NCBI GenBank assembly: GCA_029582265.1
Contig: CM055816.1
Span: 22,221,825-22,285,824 of the forward strand
Source: Zoroaster sp. YZ-2022
Lineage: Eukaryota > Echinodermata > Asteroidea > Forcipulatida > Zoroasteridae
Reading direction: 5' to 3'
DNA: 64,000 nucleotides
Of the stretch, positions 54,661-64,000 are shown one piece after another (within the stretch, counting starts at the first letter, position 1; every line of letters starts with the position of its first letter). The notes beneath the pieces were generated by a model, which saw nothing but the letters and a program-made list of their open reading frames with translations, made no database searches and was not told the origin of the DNA. The translations under genes and the position numbers were made by a program.

Positions 54661-56017
54661 CTGAATCCATTCAATTTGATATGAAAATGAATGCTCCTTT
54701 ACATCATCATTCAATCAGCAAAAAGATTCATTCAAATTCATAAGTTGAAAATGTCGTTAAGTTCATTCAATTTCAAAAGAACCAGTCGCAAGCGATTGAT
54801 CAAGAATTCAATTTTATCAACTGGCATTCATTTGTCACATTTTTACTTGCAATTCTCAGGCCCGGGTATGGAAGTTTAGGACAGATTCATTATATGCAAA
54901 GTTGAAGGGGGGATGGAACAACACTATTTATAAAATGTTGGCAAAACTGCTTCTCTTTGAATCATTTAGATTTTAATTTTGTTTAATACATTCATAGTTA
55001 TCATAAACGTTAGGGGAAGAAACGTTTTGGAAATAATATATTTCTTAAAAATGGCAGTTCCTCAGACTAAATAGTTTATTGTGAAGATTAATTCCATCAT
55101 CAGCTTTATACCAACTGAGTTGTACATTACAATTTAACCATTTGGGTATTTTTTTATTATTTTTTAAAATATCAGTTCGATAACCTACCTTTAAGACAAA
55201 AATATTAAATCCATCAAGAATTTACATTCGGCCAACTCTGTGTTGTGTGTTTCCATTATAATTTTTCATTATAATTAACTTGTATATTAAATCACATATA
55301 TTTTCTTCAACGTTATACAAATAAATTGCCCGGTTATATTTGCTCCATGTTCAATATTGTTGTAGTTAAGTGTATACGACGACTATTTACCAATTTGACG
55401 ACTAACATTAATCATTTCCTCTTAAACCACTCTTACTCAAAGAAATTGAACGTGAAGGTCCCCAAGTTCTGCAATTCTCTGAAATTACCTTTTAAAAATA
55501 TTAAGTATTTTAATTGAAACATAAATTTAAGACTCAAGTACTTAGAAAGTATTTATAATATGAATAAGATTCTTTGTTAATATGGGTAACATTGTCTTAC
55601 TTATCTTGTGTACATGTCCTTATGTGAGTTTAACGTTTATTGTGCCTATATAGGGTCCCTGCTCGACAAGCTTTATGCATATTCATAATTATATTAATTT
55701 AATATTAAATATTTAATACGTGTACGATTTTGTTGTCCCCTTAAGTGTGGACAAATTAAACGAATCATTTAAAATGCATATTAAATTAATCTTAATATAT
55801 ATAAGTTGGAATCAAAACTGCAAAATAACGAACTACATTTAAAACATGATTTACACAAATCACAATAATACAAGAAAATAACAAATAATTATTATTTTAA
55901 GGACTACCGTATATCAGAATAACTGATATGATGGGCCTTATCACTAATCATTCTCAAAGATCTCTTGTCAACCGAATCCTTTCATCCTATAGGTGTAATA
56001 GACCTTTAATTAATAAA
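54661..56017 (+). repeat. ATTCAATTT segment and downstream block, third copy
   Basis: Bases 54661-54885 match 31125-31410, and the rest matches 31440-32600 with deletions. No gene. Confidence 0.6.
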
Positions 56018-56514
56018 CCGCAGCCATCTTTGCTTTCCTGTACACAAGTCTATGTGAATCAGAATGAGGCACATGTACAACTGAACCAGTAGACGGGTTC
56101 CTTACAATGTGATGGTTCCAATCATAACGATATATCTACTGCCGGTAGATAGGGAACATGACTATGGTAGACGTGTGTGAGGAATTAACAATACACAATG
56201 GGTAATTATTATTCCATTGGTGTAAAACAATAATGTAATTACAGGGGTGGATCCTGGGTGTCGATAAAGGGGCGGGGTTACACTGTCAAACAAGGGGGAA
56301 AACAAATAACGTATGATAAATTGATGTACAAAGGGTGCAATTCACCATTTTCATTGTCATGGAAGTAAATAATACGCTAATTACGTGTTCTCTTTATTCC
56401 TACCCTGAATCCACCTCTGTTATCGAATGAATAAAACTGATGAAACAATAACAGCAATAAAGAGTGGGCTGTATACCTGTTCGAGTCATCGTATTTTGTC
56501 AGTGAGATAGTATA
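56018..56514 (+). repeat. Host repeat X copy
   Basis: Contains the Polinton-target equivalent GATAGGGAACATGAC (56150-56164), unoccupied. Confidence 0.75.
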
Positions 56515-58247
56515 GGTTTTCCCGGACAATTTAAGAAGCGCCGTTTTAGTGATCCAATTAACTAGTGTTTCTTTTTTCTCTGTTGTTGCGTTCAAATTAA
56601 TTTGTAAGCAATCATTATTTCATTCATATCATACTCAACTGCGTTTATTTAGTTCTATTTCGTTGTTTGGCATTCATGACTTCAATTGTGTCATCCTGAA
56701 ATTTGATGTTTGGCATCTTTTGCGATTGATGCAATCAAATTAAACAGTTATCTATGCGCAAAGGATTTTGTGAAAATTTATTCTCGCTTTCGTTTAATGG
56801 ACAATCAATTTCATCTTAGTGGTATTCAAACCTGACCATGGCAAATTTCAGTGAGTTTTCCGATGATTTCTTCAGATGTGAGTTATGAAAGTCACTAATG
56901 TCTATCTTTCTCGAAACTTCTTCTTCTGTGTCGCTATCCAATTTTTTTATTTTTTATTCCAATGTAAAAAAAAAATCAACCGGTACGAAACAAGAATCTG
57001 AGTATCCCTACGGGGTCATCTTGCATAACATATTTGTTCTACTTTATTTCCACCTCAATCTCCCGTTCCCCGAAGTTTAACTTTCTTTCCTTTATTTTTC
57101 CCTTTCTTTTGCTTTCTGTTGCCTGTAATCTACTGTCGAGCTAGACAAATGAGAATCTGTCCTAAAATCTCATACCCAGGCCGTATAATTAATAATAATA
57201 ATAAATAATAACTGGATTTATAGAGCGCCAAATTACCACAGGATACAAGGCGCTATAACAAGGAAAGGAAAAGGCAAAAGAAGACTAAGACAAAAGAAAG
57301 AATGACAAACAGCTACGATTTGGGGAAAATATAGGTCTTCAGAGCCTTTTTGAAGGACAGAACACTTCGAATTTCTGATGGCGATGGGTAGGCTATTCCA
57401 TAAACGGGGGGCGGCAATGGAAAAAGGCCCTGTCACCAGCCTGTTTACGTGATTTGTGGACCACAAGGGTTTCACCATCAGAAGAACGACGGGAGTATGA
57501 ATACTTCTTAGTTATGAGTAGAGAAGAGAGATAACCTGGTGCAGAGTGTTTCAGTGATTTGTAAGTGTGCACCAATGTGCGGAACTGAATACGTTGGGCG
57601 GCTGTAAGCCAGTGTAATTGTTTGAGCAGATGAGAGGTGTGGGTGTGTTTATGTTTCTGAAAGACAAGCCTGGCACATCTGTTTCGAAGTCTTTGGAGAC
57701 GAGATAATATCTTTCTTAGAAACGCCGTTCAACAGACGGCAGCAATAGTCCAGCTTGGACAGAATCAGGGCACGGACTGCATTGTGACAAGCATTACAGT
57801 CAAGAAATTTCCTGATCCGACTAAGAATTAAAAGTAAGAATGTGACAATTGAATGGCAATTGATGACATTTTGATCAATCACTTGTGACTGGTTCTTGAC
57901 GGAATTTTATGACACTTAGTGACAATTTCATTTTATTTTATTTATTGGTTTATTGCTTCACTTATCGAAGCCAAAAATAATACAAATAGGAGTTAAAATA
58001 TTAAACTTATTTTCTTTGTATTAAATATTATATTAATAAAAAAAAAACACAAAAATAGACGAAATGACGGAATTTAATGAACTTTCAATTGGAACGTACT
58101 TATTTTTGCGATGAGTTGGGTTAAATGAAGATGAATGCTCAACTGAAGTTAAGTTTTTCCATATCGAATGATGATGGGAAATTAATTTTCAAATGAAATA
58201 TAAGGTATTTAATATGAATGAAAAAGGGTTGAAATTGGCGGGAAAAC
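56515..58247. mobile_element. TIR element related to 15130-16166, carrying a LINE insertion
   Basis: Left end GGTTTTCCCGGACAATTT follows TATA (56511-56514). The right end GAAATTGGCGGGAAAAC is followed by TTATATTATA. Without the LINE at 57186-57826 the length is near 1.1 kb, as in the 15-kb copy. Confidence 0.6.
57186..57826 (-). mobile_element. CR1/L2-like LINE 3' fragment
   Basis: Minus-strand frames contain RKFLDCNACHNAVRALILSKLDYC, then LVHTYKSLKHSAPGYLSSL-type and APRLWNSLPIAIRNSK motifs, the C-terminal end of CR1/L2-type reverse transcriptase proteins. Several frameshifts break it. The tail GGCGCTCTATAAATCCAG followed by ATT repeats resembles the SINE tails at 40894 and 48060. The 15.77-kb copy keeps the uninterrupted site. 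Confidence 0.75.
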
Positions 58248-58303
58248 TTATATTATACTCCGCAGCTGGAGGAAGGGGAAAAGCGCCCTCTATTGTGTCC
58301 GCC

Positions 58304-58425
58304 ATGTCCGAATTTTGCTTAGCAAATAATACGAAGCAATATAAAGCAGACCACCAGTTAAGTACACATATATTGTATGAAAGGTTGGTTGGTAACCAAA
58401 GAAGGCTGCTAAGCGAATGTTTCAG
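58304..58425 (+). other. Candidate 5' coding exon with splice donor in the X unit
   Basis: An ATG in good context (GCCATGT) opens a 40-codon frame that ends at CAG/GTAAGC, a strong splice-donor match. The frame encodes charged, helical sequence including LYERLVGNQRRLLSE. The copy at about 16185-16310 keeps the donor but lost the ATG region and has a damaged frame. No downstream exon was identified, so this may belong to a gene or a transposon now interrupted by piggyBac. Confidence 0.3.
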
Positions 58426-58824
58426 GTAAGCAATAAGAAGAATAAGCATAAGAATTCTAACCCTTTGTTGTTTATCAGCATGATTGAGTCCAGTCAATAT
58501 GAAGAATTCCCATAAGGAACATCATGTACGCATTTATAGGCAAGAGGTAGGATATTCACGACAGTACAAATGTTGTGTGTCACCCGCCTTCACAGACAAA
58601 ACACAATTCAATGTTCAAAATAAAACTTGATCGGGAAAAAAAGTGGAATCACTTTATAGCAGATAAATCTGCTTAGCATTTTTGTAAAGCAGGTTTTAAT
58701 GGTTCCTTACAATAGACACTTTTTTTTACATGTGTACTGTACATACCAAATGGCTCAGATATATTTGTATGTTAAACTGATGGTAAAAATGGGTATACAA
58801 TATTGTGCATATTTTTTAAGTGTA

Positions 58825-60144
58825 AAAGCAAAACAATGAAATAATTAGATCAGTATTTACACTGAAGAAAATACAAATGGGTGATATTTCAGAGAATTTG
58901 TAATAAATACATGCAAATATGGTACATGTATAAGATTTCTTTTCCATGTGAAAAACAACTTGGAGATTTTTGGGGATTTTTTTTGAGGGGGGGGGTTTTC
59001 TACTTGGAAATGAACCATTTACTTGTATTCAGTGTACATACATCACAATCCATGCTAACACCCCCACCCCCCCCCCACAATTCAATGTTGGTTTGGACTG
59101 TAATCAGCGGCTTGTCCGACCTTTCCCAACATTGAATTGGGGGGGGGGGTTGAAGGCAAATAGTACAGATTTACAATCAAGTGATGTGGTATTTCTCAAA
59201 GCAAGGAACTATGCACATAGGTTGTGTACATTGTTTACAGATCATCTTTGTTTGTTTTCGCCTGCCTAATTTGCGGTTACTGCAAACAATGCAGTCGCGT
59301 TTCTTTCCATTGGGGTTTTTGCCAGGATAGTGCTGTTGCCCTGTCAACTCGATAGGAATATGGTATCTCAACTGACTTGTTGCGTTACGTTCCCAACCCA
59401 ACAGCAAGCCCTGTACAATCCCTATACGAAAATCAAGGTTACTGACATTTTTGTTCCCTGCTTATGCTGGTGAATATTACTCTACTATTGACAATACAGA
59501 TATTCACCATATGAAAAAAAAACTCTTTTCCACCATTTTAAGCTTCTGTGTGTATGATTGTAGTACTGAAAACATTGGTCGGCAAGATCAGTTCCACCCA
59601 TGTTTTTGTTGTAATCTTCAATACAATTGGGCTTCATAACATCACGAAATCCACTTGTGCTCTTATTACACCGAATTTGCTTTTTGGACAAATCAGTGTT
59701 GCCTACATTAGATAAAAGTGTTACAGATTTTTTTTGTCTTGCCAAACGATACACAATTGCCCACCTTTCACCAAAATAAATGGGTCATCTCCTTTCTTCA
59801 TTTTATGGTTTTTGGGGTTTGCGGCCTGGGGTATTCCCTGTGTAGTGTAACGAACAGTTCCCCAACATCCGAATCCTAGTTTAGCAAGTTTAGCTAAAAG
59901 AGCTGGGCTAGTATAGTAATTATCACAATATATTACGTGTCCCTTATTCTCAAGTCCATGGACCAGATCAATGACGACTTTTCCTGCAACTGTTGGGTTT
60001 GGTGGATGGCAGTCTGACTTGGAATCTACATGTACGTCTGCATCATAAACAGTTTGGGTGTCGTCGGCTCCTGTGTACAGTTTCCAAGCACACGTGTATC
60101 CTGTTTTGGACTCGTTTAGGGAGAATGCTTTAATACCCCGTTTG
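58825..60144. repeat. 1320-bp tandem duplication within piggyBac, copy 1
   Basis: Copy 1 (58825-60144) and copy 2 (60145-61467) are nearly identical, with offset 1320 at the start. They differ mainly in homopolymer lengths and a few bases. The junction shares AAAGCAAAAC at both starts. The unit covers the 3' half of the transposase gene. Confidence 0.9.
59177..60144 (-). pseudogene. Duplicated 3' half of piggyBac transposase
   Basis: It repeats the catalytic C-terminal half: VIYCDNYYTT-type region, the KNMGGTDLAD segment and a C-terminal Cys-rich finger (CIVCSNRK, CKQC, CFEKYH). The same A-run frameshift seen in copy 2 is present, so the break predates the duplication. It lacks the 5' half and cannot encode a full enzyme. 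Confidence 0.8.
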
Positions 60145-60492
60145 AAAGCAAAACAATGAAATAATTAGATCAGTATTTACACTGAAGAAAATACAAATGG
60201 GTGATATTTCAGAGAATTTGTAATAAATACATGCAAATATGGTACATGTATAAGATTTATTTTCCATGTGAAAAACAACTTGGAGATTTTGGGGGATTTT
60301 TTTGGGGGGGGGGTTTCTACTTGGAAATGAACCATTTACTTGTATTCAGTGTACATACATCACAATCCATGTTATTTCAGCCTCTGGCACAATTCAATGT
60401 TGGTTTGGACTGTAATCAGCGGCTTGTCCGACCTTTCCCAACATTGAATTGGGGGGGGGGGGGGGTTGAAGGCAAATAGTACAGATTTACAA

Positions 60493-62871
60493 TCAAGTGA
60501 TGTGGTATTTCTCAAAGCAAGGAACTATGCACATAGGTTGTGTACATTGTTTACAGATCATCTTTGTTTGTTTTCGCCTGCCTAATTTGCGGTTACTGCA
60601 AACAATGCAGTCGCGTTTCTTTCCATTGGGGTTTTTGCCAGGATAGTGCTGTTGCCCTGTCAACTCGATAGGAATATGGTATCTCAACTGACTTGTTGCG
60701 TTACGTTCCCAACCCAACAGCAAGCCCTGTACAATCCCTATACGAAAATCAAGGTTACTGACATTTTTGTTCCCTGCTTATGCTGGTGAATATTACTCTA
60801 CTATTGACAATACAGATATTCACCATATGGAAAAAAAACTCTTTTCCACCATTTTAAGCTTCTGTGTGTATGATTGTAGTACTGAAAACATTGGTCGGCA
60901 AGATCAGTTCCACCCATGTTTTTGTTGTAATCTTCAATACAATTGGGCTTCATAACATCACGAAATCCACTTGTGCTCTTATTACACCGAATTTGCTTTT
61001 TGGACAAATCAGTGTTGCCTACATTAGTTAAAAGTGTTACAGATTTTTTTTGTCTTGCCAAACGATACACAATTGCCCACCTTTCACCAAAATAAATGGG
61101 TCATCTCCTTTCTTCATTTTATGGTTTTTGGGGTTTGCGGCCTGGGGTATTCCCTGTGTAGTGTAACGAACAGTTCCCCAACATCCGAATCCTAGTTTAG
61201 CAAGTTTAGCTAAAAGAGCTGGGCTAGTAGTAGTATAGTAATTATCACAATATATTACGTGTCCCTTATTCTCAAGTCCATGGACCAGATCAATGACGAC
61301 TTTTCCTGCAACTGTTGGGTTTGGTGGATGGCAGTCTGACTTGGAATCTACATGTACGTCTGCATCATAAACAGTTTGGGTGTCGTCGGCTCCTGTGTAC
61401 AGTTTCCAAGCACACGTGTATCCTGTTTTGGACTCGTTTAGGGAGAATGCTTTAATACCCCGTTTGATAGGTTTTTTAGGCATGTACTGAACAAAACTTA
61501 GCGTCCCTTGAATTTCAACATACTCTCGTCTGGAGACAGATTCTGCAGCAGGTTATACAGGTTGAGAAACTTCGGGACGAGGACTTCTATCAAGGGCCGA
61601 ACTTTGGAAAGTTTGTCCCGTTTAGCCAAGGCTCTACGAGGAATTTGGTTATTTGAGATGTGGAGAAACCGAAGAATTGAACTGAACCGATTACGGGACA
61701 TGATCGACGGGTAGAATGGGATGTGAAGAACTTCAGATGTCGACCAGTACATCTTGTATTGAGAGGATTTGTTTATGCCCATAGCAATGAGAAGTGCCAC
61801 AAATGCCATCATTTCTGGAATGTTGGATGGGTGCCAGTAGAATTGTTGATCAGGATATGAGTCTATTGTTTGCTGCGCATAGCGATTAGTCTCGTCGACG
61901 AGCATATCCCACACGAGTTGACAAAAATACAGCTTGAAGATCTCCACTGCCGACAGTGTGGCAAAGTCGCCGGTGGGGCCAGGATTTCCAGTGAACTGCA
62001 CAGTCCCACACTCGTAATGGTCTCGTCGTTCCCAACCGGATCGGAAATCTAACTTTCCTGTCGTCCTCCTTGATCTCGGCCGGCTGACACCTTGGTAGGT
62101 AGGCTGCAACAGAAAAACAAGGCAAAGGAGGATTAATCTCGGTCCTTTGTAAATACAATATCTCAATGCTACTTTGCTGCATGTGCACAGGCCACAGGGG
62201 GTCATGCGCAAAATGAATATTGTTCATGAATATTCGTTTTGATGTGGGATTGTATATGTGAATTCCCCAACTTCTTGCATAATACGACTTATAAGGGCCT
62301 TTCGAATACGAGGCTATTATTTTGGAAGCTTGAGACTAAGAGTGCATTTTCAGTTTGTTGACGCTAAACAGCACGACCGGCTATGGGTGGATGTTAAAAT
62401 GTCTATGTTATATCTATACATCAACTTGCTGTTTCAATGAATACAAATATTACCCCAACAAACTACTAAAAATTGTACATTTTCACTTGACTTTTTTGAC
62501 CCAGTCCAGGGGGTGGGGATTTGGTCAATCCTATTAAAGGGATCCATTTTCTAAATTTACATTCCTTAACTCCAACAGTTGTAAACCCCTTGAGCATATA
62601 AAAAAAATGCATCCAATATTTACGATATAGGCATAGCCTAGGAAAATAAGTGAATTACATTAATTTGCATTGGGCCAGGAAGAGTAACGTTAACTGTTAC
62701 TAGTGTTAGTTATTCATTTTTACTGTGATTTAGGCCTACCTCTTGAATGAATTCCGCTGGAAGTTTTAGTTCTAATGTGCTGTCGTCGTCTGTTACTTCG
62801 TCATCTGATTCTGAGCCACTGTCTGCCAAAATCTCAGCCAAAATGCCATCATTTATGTCCGTTTCCATCAT
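60493..62871 (-). pseudogene. piggyBac transposase gene, two exons, frameshifted
   Basis: Exon 1 (62871-62740) starts ATGATG and encodes 44 residues with an acidic SGSESDDE patch, as in piggyBac N-termini. A 636-bp phase-0 intron follows (62739-62104; donor GAG/GTAGGC, acceptor TTTTTCTGTTGCAG). Exon 2 carries the catalytic Asp residues in SPDESM, YCDNYYTT and MGGTDLAD, and a Cys-rich C-terminal finger. Breaks: one base lost at about 61502, a shift in an A8 run near 61047, and another shift in a T-run near 60835. The enzyme is inactive as read. Confidence 0.8.
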
Positions 62872-63076
62872 GATTGCAACTAAAAACTGACCGTTGTGGA
62901 AGCGAGTGGACGCTATAGCACCGGGAAAACCGCAAAAAGTGACGCGCTTTTTCTTTTATGAACTTTTATACACTTCATTCCTGTCAATAGAGGGCGCCAA
63001 CCAATAAAACCACTCAAGCATTTTCAGGTGGTGAATTAAGCAGCCGTGGTCGTCAAGGGCATCCCGATTCCCAGCA

Positions 63077-63151
63077 CCTTTTAGAGCCCACGGGATCGAA
63101 GCGCATCACAACAAAGGCTCTTTTTAGAGCCCGTGGGATCGAAAGGGTTAA
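63077..63151. repeat. piggyBac right terminal repeats and TTAA
   Basis: Two direct copies of TTTTAGAGCCC...GGGATCGAA end in GGG followed by TTAA. The CCCACGGG and CCCGTGGG cores are mutual complements. Confidence 0.8.
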
Positions 63152-63839
63152 TATATACACGTTATACTTCATCCCTCAAGAGGGCGCTCTTACATAAAGA
63201 CAGAATATCATCTGAATCACTGTCCTATCATTGTCCTATCAACCTCGTCACTGACACCAAACACAGTCTGGGCTGTGTGTGCAATTATACAAATGAAATA
63301 CATATAAATAAAAATAAAAGCAAAATCCATCACATGTTTGTAGTTGTATATTAGTGCAGTGTCAGTTTAACTGGACTTCATAATTATGGCTATGAGTGTA
63401 CATGTGACCGAACGTTCTCTATACAACTGTCAGCAGAGACGCATGTTAAGGTAAAACCAAAGTTGTTGAGCTGTAATGTTTTCAGGCGGTTATTTTAGGA
63501 CTAGATGTCAGAATGACTGATAAGATGGGGCTCATCCCTAATCATGCATTCAACAAGAACTTTAACATTATAATGGATCACATTGCCCACAGTAGTAAAC
63601 AAAAGAAACATAATTGTTCTAGCTGATAGATTTAGTTGCGACCGGCAGCAGCAGGCTGAATACTTTTCTGAAGTGGGATTTTTGTTGCATCTATAGCAAG
63701 GCTTATTTGAACCCCATTAAACATTAATTAGCCAAACATCTTGGAAAAAGCAAAAAAATATATATATTTCTTACACATCCATATCCGTTGTAAACCTAAT
63801 CTTTCCATCACATAGGTGCAGTAGGTTTTTAAGTATTAT
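63152..63839 (+). repeat. Host X unit, distal portion (matches 17152-17913)
   Basis: It resumes ATATATACACGTTATACTTC right after the piggyBac target and follows the 17-kb copy to the start of the next X. No gene is seen. Confidence 0.8.
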
Positions 63840-64000
63840 ACCGCGGCCATCTTTGCTTTTCTGTACACAGGTCTATGAGAATCAGAATGAGGCACATGTA
63901 CAACTGAACCAGTAGACAGGTTCCTTACAATGTGATGGTTCCAATCATAACGATACCGCCTATAGATAGGGAATGTGACTATGGTAGACGTGTGCGAGGA
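63840..64000 (+). repeat. Host repeat X copy, cut by the window end
   Basis: It repeats CCGCGGCCATCTTTGC and the CAATCATAACGATACCGCCT context. X thus follows its own distal portion here as at 17914, so the unit is arranged in tandem. Confidence 0.8.

Larger units (their letters stand above)
58825..63147 (-). mobile_element. piggyBac-type DNA transposon
   Basis: The right end reads GAGCCCGTGGGATCGAAAGGG up to 63147 and abuts TTAA (63148-63151), the piggyBac target. A direct subterminal repeat TTTTAGAGCCC-x2-GGGATCGAA lies at about 63077-63101. The left end with the second CCC terminus was not found; the border near 58708-58825 is uncertain. The host copy at 17148 shows the unoccupied TTAA. 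Confidence 0.85.

Overview
The window is eukaryotic genomic DNA, most likely from a marine invertebrate. The evidence for that is GT-AG introns, tRNA-derived SINEs, several non-LTR and Penelope-like retroelements, a piggyBac transposon, and an intact secreted PAN plus fibrinogen-like gene. The species cannot be fixed from the sequence. A deuterostome (echinoderm, hemichordate or cephalochordate type) is a guess based on the fibrinogen-related protein and the transposon mix.

Bases 1-14787 are the right-hand part of a Polinton/Maverick, a virus-like self-synthesising element. It is compact and almost wholly coding. Genes present: minor capsid/penton-like protein (1480-2157, -), major capsid protein (5477-6754, +), FtsK/HerA-type packaging ATPase (6800-7420, +), retroviral-type integrase (9377-10333, +), protein-primed family B DNA polymerase (10376-14110, -), and about ten accessory or structural membrane proteins. 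The left end and the expected adenain-like protease lie outside the window. Nearly all ORFs are open; one accessory gene is broken at an A8 run (8187-8194). Genes abut or overlap by a few bases, and most starts are preceded closely by an AT-rich TATAATAAA-like motif. Two divergent gene pairs share palindromic intergenic promoters. The right terminus is a 437-bp module bounded by 37-bp inverted repeats that begin AGTAG. It ends exactly where a host dispersed repeat begins (14787/14788).

Bases 14788-64000 are host DNA made almost entirely of repeats. A unit here called X (about 3 kb) recurs at about 14.8, 18.0, 32.6, 34.6, 52.3, 54.3, 56.0 and 63.8 kb. Larger blocks are duplicated in direct orientation: 20.4-22.1 with 43.6-45.3 kb, 25.1-34.8 with 47.1-54.4 kb, and 26.6-31.1 with 39.6-43.0 kb. 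Because the copies are paralogous, many insertions can be dated against an empty site in another copy. These include three 3' fragments of one Penelope-like family with 9-16 bp target duplications, two tRNA-Leu-derived SINEs, a CR1/L2-like LINE fragment, and the Polinton and piggyBac right ends.

The one convincing host gene is an intronless PAN/fibrinogen-domain protein (23276-24310, -), present in only one of the two duplicated blocks. A decayed jockey/CR1-like LINE lies at 37586-39395 (-). A piggyBac copy occupies about 58.8-63.15 kb on the - strand, with a recognisable two-exon transposase gene, frameshifts, a 1320-bp internal tandem duplication, and a right end abutting TTAA at 63148.
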